Assembly (NCBI GenBank): GCA_025454525.1
Contig: JALOOG010000002.1
Coordinates: 1-64,000 of the forward strand
From: Anaerolineae bacterium
GTDB taxonomy: Bacteria; Chloroflexota; Anaerolineae; Aggregatilineales; Phototrophicaceae
Length of the DNA: 64,000 bases
Reading direction: 5' to 3'
The notes beneath the pieces are model-generated. The model was not told the DNA's origin and did no database searches. It was given only the letters and a program-made list of their open reading frames with translations. The translations under genes and the position numbers were made by a program. Shown piece after piece: positions 1-8,119 of the stretch. The first letter of the stretch is position 1. The number at the start of each line of letters is the position of its first letter.

Positions 1-82
1 TTGTTGGGTTCTCGCTATCTTGGTGGATATGCTTAAACCTAACTCTGAACCCTTTTTTTTCAAACCGTCTCACCCAAAACTG

Positions 83-127
83 TCCCCCTGTCAGCCATGC
101 ATGGGGAAGGGCTAGGGATGGGGTTTC
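83..127 (+). repeat. Dispersed G-rich repeat, copy A
   Basis: The right half reads ATGGGGAAGGGCTAGGG, then ATGGGGTTT. It resembles copies at 13439-13474 and 55711-55749, which share the pattern ATGGG-GAGGG-TTAGGGTGGGG-TT. Copy A lies between genes. I infer a dispersed intergenic repeat family; no encoded mobility gene is seen. Confidence 0.5.
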
Positions 128-266
128 AAACAGCTCACACCAGATCTTAAAAGCCCACAACAGCCCCTTCTCTCCACCCTTCCTCTGTGTTCTCTGTGTC
201 AAAGCTTTTCTACATCCTCTAGATCAAGCCTTTTACGAGAAAGATGCCCCTTCCTTTCGCGTGTGT

Positions 267-272
267 TATAAT
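267..272 (+). promoter_or_regulatory. Candidate -10 box for mutase subunit operon
   Basis: A perfect TATAAT lies 38 bases before the ATG at 310. No good -35 is seen 16-18 bases upstream. It would drive the mutase subunit-meaB-mraY run. Confidence 0.45.
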
Positions 273-309
273 ACGGGCAAACGAGGTGCGATTTTTAAAA
301 GGACTTTTT

Positions 310-726
310 ATGAGTGACTCGATTCGGGTGTTAATTGCGAAACCGGGCTTAGATGGACATGATCGCGGGGCAAAGGTGATCGCCCGCGCCTTACGCGACT
401 CCGGCATGGAAGTGATCTACACCGGACTTCGCCAAACCCCAGAGATGATCGCGGAAGCCGCCTTACAAGAAGACGTAGACGTGGTTGGCCTTAGCATCTT
501 AAGCGGCGCGCACATGACCCTTGTCCCCCGCATCCGCGAGGTGATGAACGCCCATGAATTAGCCGATGTCCCTCTGATTATCGGCGGGATCATCCCCGAT
601 GATGACAAGCCAAAATTAGCGGAATTAGGCGTGCAGGGCATTTTTGGCCCCGGCTCTAGCACCGAGGAGATCGCTGCCCATATCCGTAAAATCGTCAGTG
701 ATAAGCGGGGTCAAGCGATCGGATGA
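310..726 (+). CDS. Methylmalonyl-CoA mutase, B12-binding subunit (stand-alone C-terminal domain)
   Basis: This 138-residue protein is the cobalamin-binding half of a split acyl-CoA mutase, which interconverts succinyl-CoA and methylmalonyl-CoA with a separate catalytic subunit. The B12 signature DGHDRG sits near residues 16-21 (the His is the lower cobalt ligand in the family), followed by SILSGAH and GGIIPDDD, typical of the Rossmann-like B12 fold. The ATG at 310 is chosen because AAAAGGAC precedes it by about 6 bases; reading further upstream adds a non-homologous leader. The stop overlaps the meaB start in ATGA. No large catalytic subunit is in the window, so it must be upstream or elsewhere. 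Related mutases (isobutyryl- or ethylmalonyl-CoA) cannot be excluded. Confidence 0.88.
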   Translation: MSDSIRVLIAKPGLDGHDRGAKVIARALRDSGMEVIYTGLRQTPEMIAEAALQEDVDVVGLSILSGAHMTLVPRIREVMNAHELADVPLIIGGIIPDDDKPKLAELGVQGIFGPGSSTEEIAAHIRKIVSDKRGQAIG

Positions 727-1760
727 TCGAGCTAGTACAGGCAGTTTTACAAGGTAGTCGGCGCGCCTTAGCACGCTTACTGACCGCAGTCGAAAATGGA
801 CAGGCCGATCCGGCACTCGCGGCCTTATTCCCCCACACGGGACGCGCTCAAGTGATCGGGATCACGGGCGCACCAGGGACGGGGAAAAGCTCACTGGTCA
901 ACGCGATCACCAAGGCCTACCGCGCCCAAGGCCTCCAAGTCGCGATCATCGCCGTTGATCCCACCAGCCCGTTTACCGGCGGTGCGATCCTTGGCGATCG
1001 CATTCGGATGCGCGATCATGCGGGGGATTCGGGCGTGTTTATCCGTAGCATGGCCACCCGTGGCAGCTTAGGCGGACTCGCCCGCGCTACCCGTGATGTG
1101 ATCCGCGTCATGGATGCCGCCGGATTCGAGGTGATCCTCGTCGAAACGGTCGGGGCCGGTCAAAGTGAAGTAGACATCGCCCGCGCCGCACAAACGACTT
1201 TGGTGATCGAAGCACCGGGCTTAGGCGATGATGTGCAGGCGATCAAAGCGGGTATTTTAGAGATCGCCGATGTGTTAGTGGTCAATAAAGCGGATCGCCC
1301 CGGCGCAACCAACACCGTCCGCGCCCTGAAAGCGATGTTAGATTTGGGGCATCCCGCCTCACGCTCAGCGACCACACGTCATCACGGCCGCGTCATGACG
1401 GTAGAGCGCCACACGTTGGATCATGGAGATGAATCCGTCTGGATTCCGCCTGTGATCGAGACGATCGCGACCTCCGACTCGCCGGAGGGTAGCAAGGGGA
1501 TCACCGAGTTATTAGAGACGATCCAAGCGCATCAAGCCTTTTTGGCCACAGGGGACACCCGCCGTAAACAAGAGCGTCAACGCTTAGAGATCGAATTATA
1601 CGATCGCTTGCAACATGAATTTATGGAACGACTACGCCGGACGATCCCGCGGACAATGTTTGAGGATCTGCTTCAACGTATTCAAGCCCGGGAGATCGAT
1701 CCCCAAGCGGCCGTCACTTTGTTATTAGACGCGCAATTGAGCGCAAGCGAGGGTTTATGA
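723..1760 (+). CDS. meaB: MeaB/ArgK-type GTPase, mutase chaperone
   Basis: A 345-residue G3E-family GTPase that protects and reloads B12-dependent mutases. The P-loop GAPGTGKSS lies near residue 50; the [15 protein letters not shown] switch region, the [12 protein letters not shown] stretch and the NKAD base-recognition motif (near residue 190) follow in the expected order. Length matches the family (about 320-350). It overlaps the B12 subunit by four bases upstream and mraY by four bases downstream, so the three are probably translationally coupled. The mutase link is conserved in many bacteria; the join to a cell wall gene is odd. Confidence 0.92.
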   Translation: MIELVQAVLQGSRRALARLLTAVENGQADPALAALFPHTGRAQVIGITGAPGTGKSSLVNAITKAYRAQGLQVAIIAVDPTSPFTGGAILGDRIRMRDHAGDSGVFIRSMATRGSLGGLARATRDVIRVMDAAGFEVILVETVGAGQSEVDIARAAQTTLVIEAPGLGDDVQAIKAGILEIADVLVVNKADRPGATNTVRALKAMLDLGHPASRSATTRHHGRVMTVERHTLDHGDESVWIPPVIETIATSDSPEGSKGITELLETIQAHQAFLATGDTRRKQERQRLEIELYDRLQHEFMERLRRTIPRTMFEDLLQRIQAREIDPQAAVTLLLDAQLSASEGL

Positions 1761-2773
1761 TCGGCGCACCGTTACCGTTTGCCTTGACTATCGGCGGATT
1801 GACCTTCTTGTTAGGGGTGATCTGGGGCGGCCCCTTCATTGAGACTTTGCGCCGTCTGCGGATCGGCAAAAATATTCTCGTGGAATTGAGCGAAAGTCAT
1901 CAGAAAAAACGCGGGACTCCCACTATGGGCGGCATCATGATTGTGATCCCCGCCTTAACGATTTGCGTGGCGGTCAACATTGTCAGCGTGATTCAACGCG
2001 GACAAGGGGCAAGTATTTTTTTGCCGTTGATCGTGATGTTCGGTTTCGCCATTTTAGGCATGATCGATGATTGGGCCGGCATTCAAAAATCGCGTGGGAT
2101 CGAAGGGCAAGGCATCTCTGCCCGCGCCAAGTTGTTAGGACAATTGGTGCTATCGTTTGTGGCGGCGGGTGCGATCTCGCTTTACGGAGGGGGTTTTTCC
2201 TTCGCCAACCAAGTCACCTTACCGTTGATCGGCATTTCGATCCCGATCAGCCCGATCCTGTTTATCCCATTAACCGTGTTTATCATTGTGGCGACCTCCA
2301 ACGCGATCAACTTCACCGACGGTTTAGACGGTTTAGCGGGCATCATCAGCGCCAGTGCCTTCGCGGCCTATGGAGTCATCGCCTTCATTCAAGAGCAGTA
2401 TTTCATCACACAATTATGCTTTGTATTGGTGGGCGCATGTTTTGCGTTTTTATGGTTCAACGCGCATCCGGCACAATTATTCATGGGAGATACGGGGTCA
2501 ATGGCCTTAGGGGCGACATTGGGCATTGTCTCGGTGATGACCGGACAATGGTTGCTTCTTCCGATTATTGCGATCGTCCCAGTATCGGAGACGTTGAGCG
2601 TGATTTTGCAGGTGAGCTACTTTAAATGGACGAAGGGGCAACGTCTGTTCTTGATGGCCCCCTTGCATCATCACTTTGAGAAAAGCGGGTGGAGCGAAAC
2701 GCAAATCGTACAACGTTTTTGGCTAGTAGGCTTATTGAGTGCGATGATTGGAGTCGCCTTAGTGTTATTGTAA
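1757..2773 (+). CDS. mraY: Phospho-N-acetylmuramoyl-pentapeptide-transferase
   Basis: MraY moves phospho-MurNAc-pentapeptide onto undecaprenyl phosphate to make lipid I at the inner face of the membrane. The 338-residue polytopic protein carries family motifs GTPTMGGI, a DDWAG Asp pair, NAINFTDGLDGLA, FMGDTGSMALGA and the HHH-containing PLHHHFEKSGW loop. The ATG overlaps the meaB stop. It opens the cell wall run that continues with murD, ftsW and murG. murE, murF, ftsI and mraZ, usual neighbours, are absent from the window. Confidence 0.95.
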   Translation: MIGAPLPFALTIGGLTFLLGVIWGGPFIETLRRLRIGKNILVELSESHQKKRGTPTMGGIMIVIPALTICVAVNIVSVIQRGQGASIFLPLIVMFGFAILGMIDDWAGIQKSRGIEGQGISARAKLLGQLVLSFVAAGAISLYGGGFSFANQVTLPLIGISIPISPILFIPLTVFIIVATSNAINFTDGLDGLAGIISASAFAAYGVIAFIQEQYFITQLCFVLVGACFAFLWFNAHPAQLFMGDTGSMALGATLGIVSVMTGQWLLLPIIAIVPVSETLSVILQVSYFKWTKGQRLFLMAPLHHHFEKSGWSETQIVQRFWLVGLLSAMIGVALVLL

Positions 2774-2813
2774 ATCAACACTACAATCAACATTACTGTG
2801 CTACGATCCTCAT

Positions 2814-2819
2814 TATAAT
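2814..2819 (+). promoter_or_regulatory. Candidate -10 box before STAS-like gene
   Basis: TATAAT lies 25 bases before the ATG at 2844, in the 70-base gap after mraY. No clear -35 is seen. It may be an internal promoter for murD and the downstream cluster. Confidence 0.4.
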
Positions 2820-2843
2820 AACCATGGAAGCGCGAGGGATCTG

Positions 2844-3281
2844 ATGTTAAACCGAGTGTATTGGCATATTTCGGGGCGAGTGCAAGTCTGGCAGATGAGC
2901 GGTTTTATCTCATTAGAAGATGTAAGGGACGCTTATCAAATGGGTAAAAGCTTGATTTCTGACGAAGTTTCGCCTCTCAACAAACACATTATTGTTGATG
3001 CCTCTCACCGCGATTCGATCGATCTGCGCTTGTTTAACGCACGCACCCTCCAAGAGATTTTAGAGATCAACGATCGCTTTAGTCAACCCGGATGGATCAT
3101 CGTGGTCGATCCGCACCCGAATAAGGTGATGCACTTTCTCTTGTTGACCATTTTGAAGATCGCCAAGGCACGTTTTCGGGTGTTCTCCACCTTTGACGAA
3201 GCCCTAGCATTTTTAACCAGTGTCGATTATACCTTAGTACAATTGCGTAAAGCAGCGCAAAAGGCAGATTATGTTTCTTGA
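2844..3281 (+). CDS. STAS-like (SpoIIAA-like) small protein of unknown role
   Basis: A 145-residue soluble protein with the pattern of a single STAS-like alpha/beta domain: an N-terminal strand (YWHISGRVQVWQMSG), a helix, a strand ending in IIVDAS near residues 48-53, then a WIIVVDP strand and a final FDEALAFL helix. I do not recognise a specific family. It has a paralog-like partner at 29189-29611 with the same layout. Its 3' end overlaps murD by 11 bases, so it may be co-translated with murD. A regulatory role in the cluster is only inference. Confidence 0.6.
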   Translation: MLNRVYWHISGRVQVWQMSGFISLEDVRDAYQMGKSLISDEVSPLNKHIIVDASHRDSIDLRLFNARTLQEILEINDRFSQPGWIIVVDPHPNKVMHFLLLTILKIAKARFRVFSTFDEALAFLTSVDYTLVQLRKAAQKADYVS

Positions 3282-4647
3282 AGGCGACCTTTTGAAGGGA
3301 AAACGAGTCTTGATCGTCGGATTTCAACGGCAAGGACAAGCGCTTGCCCGTTGGCTGCCTACGATCGGCGCACGTCCCCTTGTCACTGACCAAAAGACCG
3401 CAGAACAGCTTCAGGTCAATTTACAAGACTACCCGCAAACCCGCTTTTACCTTGGCGAAAATCCCGAAACCCTGTTAGATCAAACCGATCTGCTGTGTAT
3501 TTCCGGTGGAGTCCCTTTAGATGCGCCGATTGTTGAAGCGGCCCTTGCGCGTCAGATCCCGATCACCAATGATGCACAATTGTTTGTCGATCGCTGCCCT
3601 GCTCCGATCATCGGTATCACCGGAAGCGCAGGCAAAACCACCACCACTACATTAGTTGGTGAGATGCTCAAACACAGTGGTTTTACCACATGGGTCGGAG
3701 GCAATATCGGCAATGTGCTGTTAGATGTGATGATCGGCATTCGTCCCGATCATCGTGTGGTGATGGAACTGTCTAGCTTTCAACTTGAATTGATGTTCTC
3801 TAGTCCCCAGATCGCGGCTGTGTTAAATATCACCCCGAATCACCTTGATCGCCATAAGACGATGCAAAATTATATCCGGGCCAAGGCGCGGATCGTCGCT
3901 TATCAACCCAAAGATGGAATCGCGATCTTAGGCCGCGATGATTGGGGATCACGCTTAGTCGAGACCGCCTGCGGGGGTCAGATCGCGTGGTTTAGCCGAA
4001 ATGAGCTGGTCACCGACGGCGCATTTTTAGCGGGTTCGCGTCTCTTTGTGACCGGATTATGCAGTCCGACCGGAGATCCTGAATTTGTGTGTGAAGTCCA
4101 CGAGATCCCGTTACGTGGTGAGCATAACATCTCCAATGTGTTAGCGGCGTGCGCGTTGGCCGGTGCGGCGGGGATCGAAGCGCCGACCATGGGAGAGGCG
4201 ATCCGCGCTTTTAAGGCCGTGCCACACCGTTTAGAGACCGTGCGCCAACTAGACGGGATCACCTTTGTCAACGATAGCATCGCAACCGCGCCGGAACGGG
4301 TGGTCGCCGCCCTCAACAGTTACACGGAACCGATCGTGTTATTGGCCGGCGGGGTCGATAAAAAGCTTCCGTGGGATGAGATGATCGCGTTAGCGCTCAC
4401 CAAAACTCGCCACATCATCGCTTTTGGCAAAGATGGTGATATTGTGGTAAACACCGTCCGCAAGTTAGGCGGTGGAGAAGGGCGCGTTACCCGTGTACAA
4501 ACCCTTGATGAAGCGGTTCAACGGGCCGTGGAGGTCGCACAAACAGGCGATGTGGTCTTACTTTCGCCGGGGGGGACAAGTTTCGACGCATATCAAGACT
4601 TTGCTGCGCGTGGAGAACACTTTCGCCAATTGGTCAACGCGCTATAA
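3271..4647 (+). CDS. murD: UDP-N-acetylmuramoylalanine--D-glutamate ligase
   Basis: MurD adds D-Glu to UDP-MurNAc-L-Ala in the cytoplasm using ATP. The 458-residue protein begins with a Rossmann-like domain (KRVLIVGFQRQGQALA), then has the Mur-ligase P-loop GSAGKTTTTTL near residue 117, ELSSFQLE, the NHLDRH motif and the C-terminal NDSIATAP and LLAGGVDK stretches typical of MurD. The start overlaps the STAS-like gene by 11 bases. Length is normal. Confidence 0.95.
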   Translation: MFLEGDLLKGKRVLIVGFQRQGQALARWLPTIGARPLVTDQKTAEQLQVNLQDYPQTRFYLGENPETLLDQTDLLCISGGVPLDAPIVEAALARQIPITNDAQLFVDRCPAPIIGITGSAGKTTTTTLVGEMLKHSGFTTWVGGNIGNVLLDVMIGIRPDHRVVMELSSFQLELMFSSPQIAAVLNITPNHLDRHKTMQNYIRAKARIVAYQPKDGIAILGRDDWGSRLVETACGGQIAWFSRNELVTDGAFLAGSRLFVTGLCSPTGDPEFVCEVHEIPLRGEHNISNVLAACALAGAAGIEAPTMGEAIRAFKAVPHRLETVRQLDGITFVNDSIATAPERVVAALNSYTEPIVLLAGGVDKKLPWDEMIALALTKTRHIIAFGKDGDIVVNTVRKLGGGEGRVTRVQTLDEAVQRAVEVAQTGDVVLLSPGGTSFDAYQDFAARGEHFRQLVNAL

Positions 4648-4688
4648 TTCTCAATATCGATTTATCATCGAAAGAACTGGCTTGACCT

Positions 4689-6005
4689 ATGGCTGATCAA
4701 TCACTTCCTCAATTTAACGATGAACCGCGTGCTGTGCTACCGATCCGGCGCTCACCTTCCGAGACGATCGCCCGCTCCGCAGAACAAACGCTGACTTTTT
4801 GGTCAACACTGGATAAACCCTTGTTGATCGTGGTCGGGATTCTGTTGGGTATCGGGATCATGATGGTCTACAGTACCACCTATGATTGGAGTTTCGCGGA
4901 ATTTAACGACACAACCGTTAAGGTGATGGAACACATTCGCAACGTCTTGATCGGTCTATTTGCCGCTACTTCTATCGTGTTATTCAGCTATCGGCGTTTA
5001 CGACGCTTTGCCGTGCTGATCTTATTGGTCGCGGTAAGCTTTTTGCTGGCCGTGTGGTTATTCGGGGATAACGTGTTAGGCGCACGCCGGGCCTTGATCG
5101 GCGGGCGGTTTCAACCAGGTGAATTTGCCGAATTAGCCATGATCATCTATATGTCCGCTTGGCTTGGCTCTAAAAACGCACGCATCCGCAGCATCACCTA
5201 TGGGTTATTGCCGTTTTCGGTGTTGGTCGGTTTTATGGGTGGCTTGATGATGTTGCAACCCGACCTTAGCACCGCGATCACGATCGTGATCGTGTGTGGT
5301 GCGATGTTCTTCTTGGCCGGGGCGGATCTGCTGCAATTAGCCACGGTGAGCGCGGTCGCTTTCGGCGCGGGTGTGTTGATCCTCTCTAGCGGTGTGTTCA
5401 GTTATACCGAAGGCCGCGTGAGTTCGTTTCTAGCCGGCCTCACCGACATTAGTCAAGCCCATTCGCACACCTTTCAAGCTTATATCGCCTTCAGTAATGG
5501 CGGTTGGACAGGCCTCGGACTCGGCCAAAGCTTACAAAAGTTCACCGGATTGCCCGCCCCACACACCGATAGCATCTTCGCGGTGATCGGTGAAGAATTG
5601 GGGATCATCGGTGCATCCGTGGTGGTATTGCTCTATGTCCTATTTGTCGCACGCGGTTTTCAGATCGCCCAACGGGCGACCGATCCGTTCGGTGCATTGA
5701 TGGCCGTCGGTGTGACACTTTGGGTCGTCACCAAGGCCATGTTAAACATCGCGGTGATGCTTGCACTTGTCCCGCCGACGGGTATCACCCTTCCCTTTAT
5801 CAGTTTTGGCGGATCATCCTTAGTGACGATGCTGGTCGGAGTCGGATTGCTCTTAAGTGTCCAACGAGTCACCTTGATCAAAGAACACACACCCGAACGG
5901 AGAAACGATGTTGCCACGAATGTTGATCGCGGCCGGGGGGACAGGCGGTCACGTCTACCCCGCGCTGTCAGTAGCGGAAGCGATGCGGGATCGCTACGGA
6001 GCTAA
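4689..6005 (+). CDS. ftsW: Lipid II polymerase / division SEDS protein FtsW
   Basis: A 438-residue polytopic SEDS protein that polymerises lipid II with a partner transpeptidase at the septum. It shows about ten membrane segments, the GARRALIGG-RFQPGEFAELA motif near residues 137-155, and the late PPTGITLPFISFGGSS signature. An N-terminal cytosolic tail of about 40 residues precedes the first membrane segment. The last 32 or so residues are Arg/Asp-rich and come entirely from sequence that also encodes the start of murG (98-nt overlap). That tail is probably not conserved. Confidence 0.92.
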   Translation: MADQSLPQFNDEPRAVLPIRRSPSETIARSAEQTLTFWSTLDKPLLIVVGILLGIGIMMVYSTTYDWSFAEFNDTTVKVMEHIRNVLIGLFAATSIVLFSYRRLRRFAVLILLVAVSFLLAVWLFGDNVLGARRALIGGRFQPGEFAELAMIIYMSAWLGSKNARIRSITYGLLPFSVLVGFMGGLMMLQPDLSTAITIVIVCGAMFFLAGADLLQLATVSAVAFGAGVLILSSGVFSYTEGRVSSFLAGLTDISQAHSHTFQAYIAFSNGGWTGLGLGQSLQKFTGLPAPHTDSIFAVIGEELGIIGASVVVLLYVLFVARGFQIAQRATDPFGALMAVGVTLWVVTKAMLNIAVMLALVPPTGITLPFISFGGSSLVTMLVGVGLLLSVQRVTLIKEHTPERRNDVATNVDRGRGDRRSRLPRAVSSGSDAGSLRS

Positions 6006-6999
6006 TGAAATCTACTTTGTGGGAACGGTGAACGGGTTTGAGCGGCCATTGGTCGAAAAATCTGGCTTTCCCGTGACGGGTTATGATGAAGTCCGTGCCG
6101 GCCCCTTGCATGGCGTTTCACCACTTCAGGCGGTGAAGAGCGTGATCCAACTGACTTTAGGCGTATTTCAAGCTTTTGGGGTGTTGCGTCGTCGTCAACC
6201 CCAAGTGATCCTCTCGACAGGGGGATGGGCGAGTTTTCCGATCGCGGTGGCCGCGTGGGTTTTACGGATTCCCTTGGTGATCTATTTGCCAGATATTGAA
6301 CCGGGCTTAACGATCAAAGCGCTTAGCCCCTTTGCCACTAAAATCTGTGTCACCACGCCCGCCTCGGCACCCTTTTTCCCCGCGAAAAAGATGGTGGTCA
6401 CCGGGTATCCATTGCGAAAAGGCTTGTTGGGGGCCCAACGTACCGATGGAATCGCCCATTTTGGGTTGGATCCAGCGCGTAAAACGATCTTGGTGATGGG
6501 CGGGAGTCGCGGATCACGTAGCATCAACACCGCGATCGTAGAGATCGCCCAAGAGATCATCGCCGCCGGCGCACAGATCATCCACATTACCGGAGAATTG
6601 GATAAAGAACGGGTGATCACGCATCCTCATTATCACCCTTACCCTTATCTACATCAGGAGATGGGACTCGCGTTGGCCGCATCGGATCTGGTGGTGTGTC
6701 GTGCTGGGGCCAGTGTTTTGGGTGAATTGCCCTTGTTCGGACTCGCCTCAATTCTAGTACCTTATCCGTATGTATGGCGCTATCAGAAGGTCAACGCCGA
6801 TTATATGACCGATCACGGGGCCGCAATTTACTTAGATGATGCTAAAATGTCAGAGGGGTTACTGCCCATTTTGCGCGATCTGCTCCATAATCAGCAACAG
6901 TTGGCGCAAATGCAACAAAACGCCCGACGTTTGGCCGTGCCAGAGGCGGCCGATCATATTGTGCAGACCTTGATCGATGCAGGAGTAAACAGACTATGA
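5908..6999 (+). CDS. murG: UDP-GlcNAc--lipid I GlcNAc transferase
   Basis: MurG (GT28) converts lipid I to lipid II at the cytoplasmic membrane face. The N-terminal AAGGTGGHVYPAL glycine loop, the STGGWASFP stretch, the GGSRGSRSIN motif opening the second domain and the CRAGASVLGELP donor-binding motif are present over 363 residues. The ATG at 5908 is used because CGGAG lies 6 bases upstream. The start sits inside ftsW in another frame. The stop overlaps the next start in ATGATG. Confidence 0.95.
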   Translation: MLPRMLIAAGGTGGHVYPALSVAEAMRDRYGANEIYFVGTVNGFERPLVEKSGFPVTGYDEVRAGPLHGVSPLQAVKSVIQLTLGVFQAFGVLRRRQPQVILSTGGWASFPIAVAAWVLRIPLVIYLPDIEPGLTIKALSPFATKICVTTPASAPFFPAKKMVVTGYPLRKGLLGAQRTDGIAHFGLDPARKTILVMGGSRGSRSINTAIVEIAQEIIAAGAQIIHITGELDKERVITHPHYHPYPYLHQEMGLALAASDLVVCRAGASVLGELPLFGLASILVPYPYVWRYQKVNADYMTDHGAAIYLDDAKMSEGLLPILRDLLHNQQQLAQMQQNARRLAVPEAADHIVQTLIDAGVNRL

Positions 7000-7544
7000 T
7001 GCAGCTTTCCGCGCTGTTATGGAGTATGGCGTTGATCTTCGGTTACATCGGCTTTCGCCGGGGTTGGAATAAAGAAGTGATCGCGATGTCGGGCATTATC
7101 CTTGCCCTGTTCGGATTATTTCAATTTGATGAGACTTTACGTCAAGTGATCCTTGCCAATATTCCACCGACACAAGTCTTTATCATCCAATCGCTGATCT
7201 TTGGGGTGATCGTATTTTTTGCCTATCAAACCCGTGCCTTGATCGGTTCAGAGGCGAGTCGCTCTCGTGGGGAAGGCGGACGCGATCAACTGCAAACGAA
7301 CATCCTAGGCGCGATCGTCGGTTTTATCAACGGCTATTTGATCTGGGGTTCTTTGTGGTATTTTATGGAGATCAACGATTATCCACTCGCACCGTATATC
7401 CGCGCACCGCTTCCGAATACCTTTAGCGCGGTGAATGAAACTCAACTCCCGTTGTATCTTTTGGCAGGTGGGCCAGAAGGCAACGGCGATCTGTTAGCGG
7501 GCGCGGTGATTGTCTTGTTTGTGATCGTGTTGATCGTTATTTAA
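6996..7544 (+). CDS. CvpA-like membrane protein, copy 1
   Basis: A 182-residue membrane protein with an N-terminal helix followed by GFRRGWNKEVIAMSG, which resembles the start of CvpA-family proteins, and about four to five hydrophobic segments in all. A polar stretch (SEASRSRGEGGRDQ) sits mid-protein. The next gene is a clear paralog with the same order: RGWN-EV, a charged loop, an NILG-GFINGYLI segment, and a final segment after GGPEGNGDLL. Tight coupling to murG suggests an envelope or division role, but function is not known. Confidence 0.65.
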   Translation: MMQLSALLWSMALIFGYIGFRRGWNKEVIAMSGIILALFGLFQFDETLRQVILANIPPTQVFIIQSLIFGVIVFFAYQTRALIGSEASRSRGEGGRDQLQTNILGAIVGFINGYLIWGSLWYFMEINDYPLAPYIRAPLPNTFSAVNETQLPLYLLAGGPEGNGDLLAGAVIVLFVIVLIVI

Positions 7545-7568
7545 TCCCACCGAAACCAGAGGTTTTTC

Positions 7569-8105
7569 ATGATCGAACTCTACTCGTTAATGTGGGTGAT
7601 CGCCGCCTTTACCGCGATTCTCGGTTTTCAACGGGGGTGGAATCGCGAAGTGATCGTGACGACCGGCTGCGTTTTGGGGATGTTCCTGCTGTTTCAATTA
7701 GATGCGCTTTTACGTGGCACGCTCTTAGCCAGTACCTCACGCGAACAGACCTTTTTTATCCAAGCCGGGATCTTTCTGCTGATTGTTTACGCCGCTTATC
7801 AGAACCCCTTAGGCGAAAGTGGCAATAGTGAGCGCGGCGGTGCGAATACCTCGAACATCCTCGGCGGGATCATGGGATTCGTCAATGGCTATTTGATCGG
7901 CGGGACATTGTGGTATTTCTTAGACATCAACGAATATCCGTTAGACCCGTTGATCATCGCGCCTAGCCTCAATTCCCCTAGCGCCATTTCTTTACAAACG
8001 ATGCCGATGGTGGTCTTAAGCGGCGGGGTCGGTGGCAACGGCGATTTTTTGATCATCGCGGTGATCGGCCTGCTCTTATTGGTCATTCTCTCGATCGGGA
8101 GTTAG
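7569..8105 (+). CDS. CvpA-like membrane protein, copy 2
   Basis: A 178-residue paralog of the preceding gene. Shared landmarks are GFQRGWNREVIVTTG, the Gly/Ser-rich polar loop (near residues 80-95), SNILGGIMGFVNGYLIGGTLWYF, and the GGVGGNGDFL turn before the last membrane helix. The pair is a tandem duplication lying between murG and murC. No catalytic motif is seen. Function is unknown; a partnership between the two copies is conceivable. Confidence 0.65.
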   Translation: MIELYSLMWVIAAFTAILGFQRGWNREVIVTTGCVLGMFLLFQLDALLRGTLLASTSREQTFFIQAGIFLLIVYAAYQNPLGESGNSERGGANTSNILGGIMGFVNGYLIGGTLWYFLDINEYPLDPLIIAPSLNSPSAISLQTMPMVVLSGGVGGNGDFLIIAVIGLLLLVILSIGS

Positions 8106-8119
8106 CTTAGGATCTTAGG

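Larger units (their letters stand above)
1..309. other. Intergenic leader before the mutase subunit
   Basis: No convincing gene lies here. The stretch holds a G-rich dispersed repeat copy (83-127), a short CTCTGTGT motif present twice near 190-205, a T-run near 52-60, and the likely promoter of the first gene (TATAAT at 267-272). An upstream gene may end before the window, but nothing of it is visible. Confidence 0.6.
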
